In this document: piece after piece, positions 17,482 through 25,819 of the stretch | How positions within the stretch are numbered: position 1 is the stretch's first letter | Layout of the letters: each line of letters opens with the position of its first letter | Source: Verrucomicrobiales bacterium | GTDB taxonomy: Bacteria; Verrucomicrobiota; Verrucomicrobiia; Limisphaerales; F1-80-MAGS106 | DNA: 42,802 nt | Assembly: GCA_005805305.1 (NCBI GenBank) | Contig: SYMW01000058.1 | Coordinates: 1 to 42,802, forward strand | Direction of reading: 5' to 3' | Program-made: the position numbers and the translations under genes | The notes under the pieces: generated by a model | What the model was told of the DNA's origin: nothing | Database searches by the model: none | The model's input: the letters and a program-made list of their open reading frames with translations, nothing else

Positions 17482-18761
17482 GAATCGCCGTGGTGTCGGA
17501 CCAGGAAGCCCACGGAGGCGCCGGCATTGCCGCGGCGCGGCTCTCGGCGGGTCTGGCCGAAGCCGGGCATGAGATCCATTGTGTCACCGCCCGCCCCAGC
17601 ATCCAGCGGCATCCATGGAAAACCTGGCATCTTCGACTGCGATCCCGCGAGGAGGCTTTTTGGCTGCTTTTTGGAAGGATTCCCGGGTGTGCCGTCGTCG
17701 GGCGGAGGCTGAGACACCGGCGTCTGGAAGGCGAATTCCGAAATCTGCTGCGCGCCATCCAGCCCCATGTCGTGAACTTGCACAATCTGCATTGGTCAGA
17801 TTGGCCTGTTTCTTTCTTGTCCGTTTCAAGCCAGGTCGCCCCCGCAATCTGGACATTGCATGACATGTGGAGCTTCACAGGAGGCTGCACCCACGCATTT
17901 GCGGAAACCGCCTTTGCGACCGGGTGCAGCGAAGCATGCCAGTGCTGGAAACACCATGGCGGCACGGCCTCCCGCGACGCGGCCGGGCAATGGAATGCCC
18001 GGGCACGATCGTTGTCGCAAACGATGGCTCCTGTCGCCCTGTGCCCGTCGGGCTGGCTCGCAAGCCAAGCCTCCAAATCGATGTGGAAACAGCACCGAAT
18101 CGAGACGATTGCCAACGGTTTGTGCCTGAAGACCTATGAACCGATGCCCCGCGACTTTGCCAGACGCGCATTAGGTTTGAGTTTGGAAGGGTTGACGGTG
18201 CTGGGGTGCGGAGTCTCGCTGGACGATCCAAAGAAAGGGGCGGAAGCCTTTCATGCCGCGCTGCTGGCCGCGCGCGAGGAGAAAATTAGTCTTCTCACGC
18301 TGGGATCGGCACCCCCTTCGAATCTGCCACCTCACATCCAGGCGCGGCACCTCGGCTATCAAACCTCCGAGCGAATGCAGGCGCTAGCCTACAACGCGGC
18401 TGATCTCGTCCTGTTCCCCACTCTCGCCGACAATCTGCCTAACGTGTTGGTGGAGTCGATTGCCTGTGGCACTCCCGCCGTATCAACTCCTGTCGGCGGT
18501 GTGCCGGAAATCATTCAAGAAGGGGTTTCCGGCTGGATCGCCTCTTCGGCGACAAGCGCCGGCGTGGCGGAATGCTTGCAACGGGCGCTGCAGGACCTGC
18601 GGAGAGGGGTTGATTTTCGTTCCTCGTGTCGCGCTCTCGCGGTCAAAAACTTTGATCTGCCGCTCCAAACGGCGCGTTACGCGCGCCTCTTCGAGGCCTG
18701 CGTCGCTTTGCGCGAAAGCACACCACCATCGGTGAACCCGCACCAAAAAAAACATGGCTGA
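17478..18761 (+). CDS. Glycosyltransferase family 4 (WcaC-like, with cysteine-rich insert)
   Basis: 427 residues from a GTG overlapping the previous stop. The N-terminal domain opens with VVSDQEAHGGAGIAAARLS. TLHDMWSFTGGCTHAF and the following CSEACQCW segment place several cysteines in a loop known from colanic-acid WcaC-type GT4 enzymes. The C-terminal domain has VLGCGVSLDDPKKG and DNLPNVLVESIACGTPAVST, the donor-site region, here with N/D instead of the first glutamate of E-x7-E. It acts in the cytoplasm on a lipid-linked acceptor. A lysine-rich tail (HQKKHG) ends the protein. Confidence 0.84.
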   Translation: MRIAVVSDQEAHGGAGIAAARLSAGLAEAGHEIHCVTARPSIQRHPWKTWHLRLRSREEAFWLLFGRIPGCAVVGRRLRHRRLEGEFRNLLRAIQPHVVNLHNLHWSDWPVSFLSVSSQVAPAIWTLHDMWSFTGGCTHAFAETAFATGCSEACQCWKHHGGTASRDAAGQWNARARSLSQTMAPVALCPSGWLASQASKSMWKQHRIETIANGLCLKTYEPMPRDFARRALGLSLEGLTVLGCGVSLDDPKKGAEAFHAALLAAREEKISLLTLGSAPPSNLPPHIQARHLGYQTSERMQALAYNAADLVLFPTLADNLPNVLVESIACGTPAVSTPVGGVPEIIQEGVSGWIASSATSAGVAECLQRALQDLRRGVDFRSSCRALAVKNFDLPLQTARYARLFEACVALRESTPPSVNPHQKKHG

Positions 18762-18860
18762 AGACCGCACCAGCATCCTCCAGGGGGAGCACCTCCTTTC
18801 CCGGGGCCGAGGCGGCGCGGGGTCGGCCTTTCTTGAGGACTGGCCCGGTTCCTCCATTGA

Positions 18861-19784
18861 TTGAGTGGAATTCCAGATTATACCAACGTGAAGCAGGCCC
18901 AATCGTTCCAAGCTTCGACCACAAGCAAAGTTGGAGATTGGCCACTTCGCTGGTCTCGAGCGGCTTTCGGCCGTTCGTCGGCCGCGAGAGTTTTCTTTCA
19001 CGCGGCTTGGATGGCTCTCACTTTGGGTCGCGGGATCAGGCGAGTGCTGCCCGACGGGGAAGTGTTGAGGATTCATCCCAAATGGCGCTCCCTGTCATGG
19101 AATCTCACTGAGTACAGGGCTTTCAAGAACGCGGTTTCACCTGGCGCCCAAGCGCTGGACGTGGGGGCGAACCTCGGGGCCTACTCCCTGCTCATCAGCC
19201 AGTGGGTTGGACCCTCGGGACATGTCCACGCCTTCGAACCTAACCCCCAAGTCTCGGCCGGCTTGGAGAGGCACGTTTCGATGAACCATCTCGAGGACCG
19301 AGTCACGATCGTCCGGAAGGCAGTCTCCGATCGAGAAATGAATTGCTTCTTCACTTTTGGTGATTCAATCGGCAGCGGGAGGCTTGAGGATCGCGCCGCG
19401 CCCCACTCGCGAGAGGACCGGGTGTTGGTGGAATCGATCTCTCTGGATGGGTTCTGCCGGCAAAGGGGGATCCTGCCGCAATTTGTCAAAATCGATGTCG
19501 AGGGAGCCGAGTTTGAAGTGCTTCGTGGCGCCAGAGACTTGATGCGGTCCTTGGGGCGTTCTCTCAGATGCTTCGTTGAGTTGCATCCCTCGATTTGGAT
19601 AGGACAGGGCCGTGGGAAGAAGGATTGGTCAGCGCTCTTAGACGAACTGTCGCTTGCCATGGTGATGATCGCACCCGGCTTCGACCCGTGGCATGAGGAG
19701 GGAGTCTGCGTGGAACTTGTTCCCAAGTCGAGCGCAGCGGCATCGGAGACCGCCGTTCCTGGTGAAATTACTGATCGTCAATGA
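18861..19784 (+). CDS. FkbM family methyltransferase
   Basis: 307 residues from a TTG directly after an in-frame TGA (18858-18860). Motif I ALDVGANLGAYSLLI is near residue 95, HAFEPNPQV is motif II, and KIDVEGAEFEVL with EGAE is the FkbM hallmark. FkbM enzymes O-methylate hydroxyls in macrolides and sugars. Residues 1-60 are not conserved, so the true start could lie at an internal codon. In the same frame an ATG at 18756 opens a 35-codon reading frame that ends at that TGA. The downstream GT4 begins with GTG at 19762, inside this gene. The methylated sugar position is unknown. Confidence 0.83.
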   Translation: MSGIPDYTNVKQAQSFQASTTSKVGDWPLRWSRAAFGRSSAARVFFHAAWMALTLGRGIRRVLPDGEVLRIHPKWRSLSWNLTEYRAFKNAVSPGAQALDVGANLGAYSLLISQWVGPSGHVHAFEPNPQVSAGLERHVSMNHLEDRVTIVRKAVSDREMNCFFTFGDSIGSGRLEDRAAPHSREDRVLVESISLDGFCRQRGILPQFVKIDVEGAEFEVLRGARDLMRSLGRSLRCFVELHPSIWIGQGRGKKDWSALLDELSLAMVMIAPGFDPWHEEGVCVELVPKSSAAASETAVPGEITDRQ

Positions 19785-20955
19785 CGGCGCCGGCGACGGA
19801 GGAGGCGTTGAAACGTACCTGCGATCAGTGGCTTCGAGCCTGAGCGCATTGGGTCACGAAGTCGTGTTTGGATACTGCGTTGGTGAACCTTCTGGCATCG
19901 CCCCTCATGTCAGCCGATGCATCCGGCTCGACGCGCGAACGGAAAGACTGGTTCCGTCAGGCGCGGAGAACGACGGCTTCAACATTTGCTTCTCGCACAA
20001 CATGAGGTTTCTGGAGGTCGAGCGCCTGCTGCTGAGGCGTTGCCCCGTTGTGAAATTCATGCACGGCTATTTCGGGACGTGCGTCTCGGGACTGAAATCG
20101 ACATCCCTTGGCCAAATTCAAACGTGCCAGCGGCGTTTCAGCGCGCGATGTCTGGCACATTATTTTGTCAGGGGCTGCGGACAGCGAACTCTGGGCGCTT
20201 GTTTTGGCGGTTATCGCTGGGCTCGTGAACAGCACCGGCTTTTAAGCCAGTATGCGGCGGTGCTCGTCGCCAGCGAGCACATGCGCCGGGAATACACGCG
20301 CCATGGAGTCCCACCAACTCGGATCACGTCAATCCCGCTGTTCGGCGATCCTCCCGCTTCGGCGCCAGCGGTCCGCCCTCCAAAAGCGGCGCATACGGAT
20401 CCCAAGGGAGGACACCGCCTCGTTTTCATTGGGCGAATGACGGCATTGAAAGGGCCGCAATTGCTCGCGAAGGCGGTCATGGTGGCCATGCGAAAACTCG
20501 GGAGAAAGATCCAGATGGACTTCATAGGAGATGGTCCCCTGCTGACGCCCTGCAAAGTGGCGGCTCGAACAGACGGGATCGATGGCGTGTTTCATGGGTG
20601 GCTCGAGGGTGAGGCGAAGTGGAAGGCTTTGGACGGCGCTTGCGGCCTCGTTATACCCAGCCTCTGGCCCGAACCCTTTGGTTTGGTCGGCCTTGAATGC
20701 GCGCGGTTCGGCATCCCCTGCGCGGCGTTTGATGTGGGGGGCATCTCGGAATGGCTCCATGACGGCGCCAATGGAGTCTTGGCCAAAAGTGATCCCCCCA
20801 CCGCCGAGTCGATGGGAAACGCCATCGTGAGTTTGATCGGGGACGAATCTAAATGGCAAAGCTTCCGGTCCGGCGCGACACAAATGGCGTCCGACTACAC
20901 CCTGGACCGCCACGTGCGGAGACTGCTGAGCGTGCTTGAGCAAGCCCGAGGCTGA
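19762..20955 (+). CDS. Glycosyltransferase family 4
   Basis: 397 residues from the GTG at 19762, where KLLIVNDGAGDGGGVETYL begins the GT-B fold; upstream in-frame codons back to 19693 only shadow the FkbM gene. A middle segment rich in cysteine and histidine (HNMRFLE, VVKFMHGYFGTC, QTCQRRFSARC, GCGQRT) is shared by a GT4 branch. RLVFIGRMTALKGPQLL and the donor signature WPEPFGLVGLECARFGIP follow. It overlaps the FkbM gene by 23 bases and the next gene by 20, so the three are tightly packed. It most likely extends a lipid-linked glycan; the donor is not predictable. Confidence 0.84.
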   Translation: MKLLIVNDGAGDGGGVETYLRSVASSLSALGHEVVFGYCVGEPSGIAPHVSRCIRLDARTERLVPSGAENDGFNICFSHNMRFLEVERLLLRRCPVVKFMHGYFGTCVSGLKSTSLGQIQTCQRRFSARCLAHYFVRGCGQRTLGACFGGYRWAREQHRLLSQYAAVLVASEHMRREYTRHGVPPTRITSIPLFGDPPASAPAVRPPKAAHTDPKGGHRLVFIGRMTALKGPQLLAKAVMVAMRKLGRKIQMDFIGDGPLLTPCKVAARTDGIDGVFHGWLEGEAKWKALDGACGLVIPSLWPEPFGLVGLECARFGIPCAAFDVGGISEWLHDGANGVLAKSDPPTAESMGNAIVSLIGDESKWQSFRSGATQMASDYTLDRHVRRLLSVLEQARG

Positions 20956-22126
20956 ATCATGGCACTTGGTCACTGGCGAGTATCCGCCCCTGCGTGGTGG
21001 AGTGGGAGACTTCTCGGCAACGGTCGCTCACTTGTTGGCGAGCGATGGGGGTCAAGTTTTTGTATGGACTCCGAACTCCACAGGAAAGTCCGACCCTGGT
21101 GAACCTGCCTCGCCTGACGGCGACGGGTCGGGAATCCGCACGCGCCGTGCGGACTTCGACCGCGCAGGATTGATTCGTCTCGGCACCCAACTGGACGCTC
21201 TTGCGGGGCCAAAGAGGATTCTGATTCAGTACGTCCCCAATGCCTTCGGCTTCAGGGGAATGAACTTGCCGTTCTGCGATTGGGTTCGCCGCCGCCAAAC
21301 CGCGGGCGACGATGTTCGAGTCGTTTTCCATGAGCCGTTTTTTTACTTTGGCTTCACCAAGCCGCATCGAAATGTGCTGGCGATGGTTCAGAGATTGATG
21401 GCGTGGACGTTGATGCGGGGCGCTCGAATCGTTTACCTTTCAACCCCCACGTGGGAGCGCTATCTGCGCCCTTACTCCAAGCCAGGCAATCCCCGGTTTG
21501 TTTGGCTGCCGCTGCCCGCGACGCTTCCCGTGGTGTCCGATCCGGCGGAGGTCGCCAATCGGCGTCTGCGCCGGATCGAAGGCGTGGCCGCGGGGATCTT
21601 GCTGGGACATTTTGGAACCTACGGGTCGGATATCGCCATACCCCTGGAAACACTCATTCCGAGGCTTCTCGATGCGCGGCCGGCCGCGCATTTTCTTTTA
21701 TTGGGGAGAAGGAGCGATCTTTTCTGCAAAGAGATGCGAGAGCGCGTGCCGCGGCATGCCGCCCGGCTGCATGCAACCGGAGATTTGTCGCCCGAGGAAG
21801 CCTCGCTGGATCTGCAAACGTGCGATGTCCTCCTCCAGCCGTATCCAGATGGAGTCACGGCTCGCCGCACCTCCCTCATCAATTTGTTGGCGCACGGCTC
21901 CGCCGTCGTCACCACCGAAGGCCTGTTGACGGAGCACTTCTGGAAGGAATCCAAGGCCTGCCTCCTTCGCGATCCCAGAGATGAAACGGGTCTGATCGAT
22001 GCCGTCGTGGAGGCGGCCTCCAGCCAAACCTCGATCAAGCTCTGGGGCGGCCGGGCGAAAGCCTTCCATGATAAGACATTTCATCCAAACCGACTGCGGC
22101 AATCCCTGGCATTAGAGGCCAGGTAA
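20936..22126 (+). CDS. Glycosyltransferase, GT-B fold (GT4-like)
   Basis: 396 residues from a TTG overlapping the upstream gene. WHLVTGEYPPLRGGVGDFSATVA is the glycine-rich N-terminal loop, and ILIQYVPNAFG and VVFHEPFFYF follow. The C-terminal half has GHFGTYGSDIAIPLETLIP, CDVLLQPYPDGVTARRTSL and AVVTTEGLLTE. The usual E-x7-E is replaced by PDGVTARRTS, a variant seen in some GT4 relatives, so this family call is less firm than for its neighbours. No membrane helix is present. The next glycosyltransferase lies in the same reading frame after the TAA. Confidence 0.75.
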   Translation: MSKPEAESWHLVTGEYPPLRGGVGDFSATVAHLLASDGGQVFVWTPNSTGKSDPGEPASPDGDGSGIRTRRADFDRAGLIRLGTQLDALAGPKRILIQYVPNAFGFRGMNLPFCDWVRRRQTAGDDVRVVFHEPFFYFGFTKPHRNVLAMVQRLMAWTLMRGARIVYLSTPTWERYLRPYSKPGNPRFVWLPLPATLPVVSDPAEVANRRLRRIEGVAAGILLGHFGTYGSDIAIPLETLIPRLLDARPAAHFLLLGRRSDLFCKEMRERVPRHAARLHATGDLSPEEASLDLQTCDVLLQPYPDGVTARRTSLINLLAHGSAVVTTEGLLTEHFWKESKACLLRDPRDETGLIDAVVEAASSQTSIKLWGGRAKAFHDKTFHPNRLRQSLALEAR

Positions 22127-22291
22127 GCCCGTCATGATCAACGGGAGGCCGGATCTATTTCAATTCGCCCCCAAGGAGTCAGCACCCCGCCCCCTGACGG
22201 AACACGCCCAGCGACGGCGAAACCGAGAGCCCTGTTCGCAAACTCGGGCCTTCTCGGACACCAGTCGGTCGCGAAACTCATTCAAGAGGCC

Positions 22292-23356
22292 ATGAGCGGC
22301 AGCGAGGCCTTTGAAGACGTTCACATCAATTTGTCGGGCAGGCTGAGTTTTCATGAACGCCTCGTGCGCCGTGTGCTGTGCGCCAGATGGGCGAGCGGCA
22401 ACCGCGACCTGGCGCGCTGGCGCATGGAGCTCAACATGGGATGGCTCGCTCGCCGCCGAATCCGCATGATCGAGGCGGCGCAGGGCCCCTTCAGCGTGTT
22501 CCATTTGCACCCGCAACCATTGGCCTACTGCCTCCTGCATCGAATGCGGCAAACTCCCGCGATTGTCTCCATCGATGCCACGCAGCACTTGCCTCAATCC
22601 GAAGCGCCCCCATCGGAAGCATGGAGTTTCCGTCCCGGTTTTTGGCACGACCAAGCTGTGTTCGCCGCTGCCCGGACCATTGTCTGCACATCCCGATGGG
22701 CTGCCGATCACGTGCGCTCTCTGGAAACCAGATTCGAAGCCAAAACGCGCGTGCTTCCCTATCCCGTCGACGCCGGTAAATTTCCCGCGCGATGGCTCGC
22801 CGACCGCCTTGAACGCGCCGCTCAAGAGGGATACAAACCCGTTCTGCTCTTCGTGGGGGGTGATTTCCATCGAAAGGGGGGAGCCGATCTGTTGGAGGCT
22901 TGGAAAAGAACCAAACTCTGGGAGCGCGCGACCTTGGTCGTGATGACAGGCACGCGGCTCGACCAACCGTCGCTGCCCCCGGGAATTAGGCTCCTGAGCG
23001 GTGTGAACGCTTATTCGGAGCAGTGGTTCAAGGCATGGAATGAGGCCGACGTTTTCACGCTCCCAACCCGCTCGGAGGCTTTTGGGATGGTGTTGCAGGA
23101 GGCCGCCGCAGCGGGGCTCCCAGTGGTGTCCACAGCCGTCCAAGCCATTCCGGAGATCGTGCTGAATGATAGGACAGGAATCCTTATCAAGCCGCGGGAT
23201 GTCGATGCCCTGGCAAACGCCTTGTCGAAGCTGGTTGGCAGCGCCCAACTGAGATTGCAATTGGGGGCGAGCGGCCGGGAGCATATGGAAAAGCTCTGTC
23301 ACCCGCTTGGGTATCGATCGGCGTTGTTGGATCTCATCCACGGCGCCCTCAATTGA
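22292..23356 (+). CDS. Glycosyltransferase family 4, real start probably upstream
   Basis: 354 residues from the first in-frame ATG (22292). The C-terminal domain is clear: VLLFVGGDFHRKGGADLLEA, then TRSEAFGMVLQEAAAAGLPV with E-x7-E. However, the codons before 22292 read KPRALFANSGLLGHQSVA (from 22220), which is exactly the first strand and loop of a GT4. No ATG/GTG/TTG exists in frame between the upstream TAA (22124-22126) and 22292. Either a rare start (CTG 22232, ATT 22157/22163) is used, or a base is missing in a C5 run (22168-22172 or 22190-22194) that would link to the ATG at 22134. The gene is otherwise intact. Confidence 0.8.
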   Translation: MSGSEAFEDVHINLSGRLSFHERLVRRVLCARWASGNRDLARWRMELNMGWLARRRIRMIEAAQGPFSVFHLHPQPLAYCLLHRMRQTPAIVSIDATQHLPQSEAPPSEAWSFRPGFWHDQAVFAAARTIVCTSRWAADHVRSLETRFEAKTRVLPYPVDAGKFPARWLADRLERAAQEGYKPVLLFVGGDFHRKGGADLLEAWKRTKLWERATLVVMTGTRLDQPSLPPGIRLLSGVNAYSEQWFKAWNEADVFTLPTRSEAFGMVLQEAAAAGLPVVSTAVQAIPEIVLNDRTGILIKPRDVDALANALSKLVGSAQLRLQLGASGREHMEKLCHPLGYRSALLDLIHGALN

Positions 23357-23362
23357 TGTGAC

Positions 23363-24832
23363 ATGGCCGCATCTTCGAGGGTGAACAAATGGATGTGGAT
23401 GGGCGGACTTTTCTGCGCCGGAATAGCTGGGATCTTGGCCCACGGGGGAATGCCGCTGTTTCCCTTGGACGATTTGCATTTTCTTGGCCCGGTGTTGGAT
23501 CTCCACGAAACGGGGAGGCTCCAAAACAGGTTCGCTCAGGCGCAAATGCGCGAGGCTGGTATTGAACTAAACCTCTACTATCCACCCCTCTTCTACTATG
23601 TGTTGGCGCTCTGGATAAAAGTGTTCGGATTATCCACGGCCGCGCTTCTGTCTTTTTGCTGGACTGTGTTGTTGGGCTTCGGCGCCGCGTTGGCTGGCTT
23701 GGGAGCTAAATTCGGGCTTCCCCCTTCGAGTGTTGCATGGACCGCGCCGATGTGGCTGCCGATGCTCGCGCAAAGCCTGAGGCCCGATCCCTTGGCGTAT
23801 CTGCTGGCTCTCCTGGGTTTGCTCGCGTTTCGAGTCGATCACGCAGGCTGGGTCGCCGCGTCGGTGTTGGTCCTGGGCTTGTCCTGCTTCACCTATCCGG
23901 TCGGGGCGGCCATCGTCGTTCCGTTCGTGGTGGCTGAACTATGGAGCGGCCATCAGAGAACCCCCCCCACGATTCAGCGGGTGGCGCGCCTGACGATCGC
24001 CGCCCTCGCCGGCGTCACCGTCTGCTGCTTGATCGTCTCTTGGGCGGTGGAGGGCCAATTCTGGGCCCTCATTCAACAACTGCTGAGAAGCCGCCAAGAC
24101 CACCTCGGTCCCTCAAGCTCGTACCTGGGACGGACGCTGGCCATCCTGACGGTGGGAAAACTGGAATGGATGAATCTCTCCTGGCTCGTGGCGGCAGTCC
24201 TGGCTGGCGGCTACGCGTTATTGTCGAGATCGACATCGTTCTCCTTTCCTCAACGGATGGGCGTCATGAGTTTCGCCGCCGCCGCGTGTCTCGCCGTGCT
24301 GATGTATCCACTGATGGGCCGCTGCTTGGCTTACGTTCTTGGCTGTGTTTTGGCGGCGGTGTGCTGCCACCAGATACGAGGCGCTGGATGGCGCCGCGCG
24401 GCGCTCCTGTGTCTGATTGGCTGGTCGGTCACCACCCAACTGCCAGCCTATGCGAAGGCTCTTTTCAGCCATCCCCCAAGCGCTGAGGACACAGAGCGCA
24501 TCGTGAAGGTCATCGAGAACAGCGACAAAAAGGTTCGCGTCGACGCCAGCGTGGCCCGTTACTGCTACAATTATCGCCTGCCACACCATGTGACCTCCCT
24601 GTTCTTCAACACCACGGACCCCGCCGGGAAAGCAGTCGGATTCCCATCTTTCCTCTCCTCGAAGCCAGAGGAAGAAATCTGGATTTTCTCGCACACGAGC
24701 GCTCGCATCGTTCAAATGTTGGGAGGCTTCAAGGATCTCGATGGCCGTTACACGCCGCCGCCGCCGGTCCAGGTTTTCGGAAAAAAGCTTCTTTCCATCC
24801 CTGTCCAAGAAAAATTCGTTCTGATCGAATGA
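23363..24832 (+). CDS. Polytopic membrane protein, GT-C type glycosyltransferase-like
   Basis: 489 residues, ATG 6 bases after the GT4 stop. About nine to eleven hydrophobic helices lie between residues ~10 and 375, followed by a soluble ~110-residue domain. After the first helix comes PLDDLHFLGPVLDL, with a DD pair where GT-C (PMT/ArnT, GT39/GT83) enzymes place their catalytic acid. YYPPLFYYVLALWIKVFG is another feature of that fold. Such enzymes use polyprenyl-phosphate sugars on the outer side of the inner membrane. An ArnC-like polyprenyl-phosphate transferase is encoded 4 kb downstream and could supply the donor. The fold is fairly likely; the function is inferred. Confidence 0.6.
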   Translation: MAASSRVNKWMWMGGLFCAGIAGILAHGGMPLFPLDDLHFLGPVLDLHETGRLQNRFAQAQMREAGIELNLYYPPLFYYVLALWIKVFGLSTAALLSFCWTVLLGFGAALAGLGAKFGLPPSSVAWTAPMWLPMLAQSLRPDPLAYLLALLGLLAFRVDHAGWVAASVLVLGLSCFTYPVGAAIVVPFVVAELWSGHQRTPPTIQRVARLTIAALAGVTVCCLIVSWAVEGQFWALIQQLLRSRQDHLGPSSSYLGRTLAILTVGKLEWMNLSWLVAAVLAGGYALLSRSTSFSFPQRMGVMSFAAAACLAVLMYPLMGRCLAYVLGCVLAAVCCHQIRGAGWRRAALLCLIGWSVTTQLPAYAKALFSHPPSAEDTERIVKVIENSDKKVRVDASVARYCYNYRLPHHVTSLFFNTTDPAGKAVGFPSFLSSKPEEEIWIFSHTSARIVQMLGGFKDLDGRYTPPPPVQVFGKKLLSIPVQEKFVLIE

Positions 24833-25725
24833 GCTCTGATCCCAAGCCCCTGCTTCTGATCGGAACTCATATGCATCCCTGCGGAGGAGGCGCGATGGCC
24901 CGTCAACGCCGCGGCATGGCCTCCCTTCTCCGGCTTTCCCGATGCCACACCGTCAACCTCCAATTCGCGAGCCGGTGGAAGAACATTGAATATCCAGGAG
25001 TGGAAACGCTTCCGGTTCTGAACTCGGACAGTTGCGCGGCCAGCGGCGTGGCAGGCGTGCGGAAGCCTCTCTTATCGGAACTTTTCTCGCGGCTCGCGCA
25101 GGTGGCTCGAACTCGTGGCATTCCCTACTTTGGCTTCATCAATTCAGACGTCATCCTGCTGCGGGAGATGATCGAGGAAGTGAATCGAGGCCGCCATGAG
25201 TGCTACATGGCGAGCCGCAAAGACATGGATGCAGAAGGCAAGTTGGCGGACGGCTACCTGGTGCAGGGAGTGGATCTTTGGATCATGTCCGTCGGCTTCC
25301 ACGAGCGTGAAGGATGGCGGCTGCCCGCCGCTATCGTGGGCGAATTTGGCGGGGACAATTTATGCGCGTCGATAGCGCTGACCCATGGCGATGGATTCTT
25401 GATTAATCATCGCACCGTCTGCCTCCACGAAACTCATGAAAACAGATGGATCAACAGTCCCTTCGCCGAGTACAACCATCTCCAATGCATTCGACAGGGA
25501 TACTATTTTTCAGCGTGGGCGCGCTACATCGCGGCGATCTCAGCCCAGAACGCCATCAACCAAAGCGACGCCGAAGTCCGCCGTCTGCAACAGTCTTGCT
25601 TCGGAAGGAAGCCTGGCTGGGTCGATCACGCTTTGTGCAAGCTGAAACTGGCAAAATGGAAGCTGATTTATTGGTCAAAAAGGAAAGCCTCCCTTCGCGA
25701 CAGAACGATCGAGGGGGTTCCCTAG
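24829..25725 (+). CDS. Unrecognised protein, possibly a GT-A-like glycosyltransferase
   Basis: 298 residues; ATGA overlap with the membrane protein. I do not recognise a named family with certainty. The N-terminus (LLIGTHMHPCGGGAMARQRRG) and PYFGFINSDVILLREM, with NSD at 105-107 in a hydrophobic strand, resemble the nucleotide-sugar site of GT-A enzymes. Later there are EFGGDNLCASIALTHGDG and an H-rich segment LINHRTVCLHETHENRW. The C-terminus is basic. There is no signal peptide and no membrane helix. The overlap suggests it works with the GT-C-like protein. A 94-base gap with no evident promoter follows. Confidence 0.5.
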   Translation: MSSDPKPLLLIGTHMHPCGGGAMARQRRGMASLLRLSRCHTVNLQFASRWKNIEYPGVETLPVLNSDSCAASGVAGVRKPLLSELFSRLAQVARTRGIPYFGFINSDVILLREMIEEVNRGRHECYMASRKDMDAEGKLADGYLVQGVDLWIMSVGFHEREGWRLPAAIVGEFGGDNLCASIALTHGDGFLINHRTVCLHETHENRWINSPFAEYNHLQCIRQGYYFSAWARYIAAISAQNAINQSDAEVRRLQQSCFGRKPGWVDHALCKLKLAKWKLIYWSKRKASLRDRTIEGVP

Positions 25726-25806
25726 CTTTTCCCTATCCAGCCATTAAGCCTTCGCGGGAATCGTTCAAGACCCAGCGGACCACCGAGCGCGCCAGGGAGT
25801 TGGAAA

Positions 25807-25812
25807 AAGGAG
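25807..25812 (+). promoter_or_regulatory. Ribosome binding site AAGGAG deciding the start at 25820
   Basis: AAGGAG within an A-rich stretch lies 7 bases before the ATG at 25820. It favours that start over the later ATG at 25862, which has only a weak AAAGAAA upstream even though the conserved GT4 sequence begins there. Confidence 0.6.
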
Positions 25813-25819
25813 AACCCTG

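Noticed and set aside
22160-23545. Long minus-strand open frame of 461 codons
   Set aside because: It lies antisense to a GT4 with clear motifs and has no family-like sequence; such frames are common in high-GC DNA.
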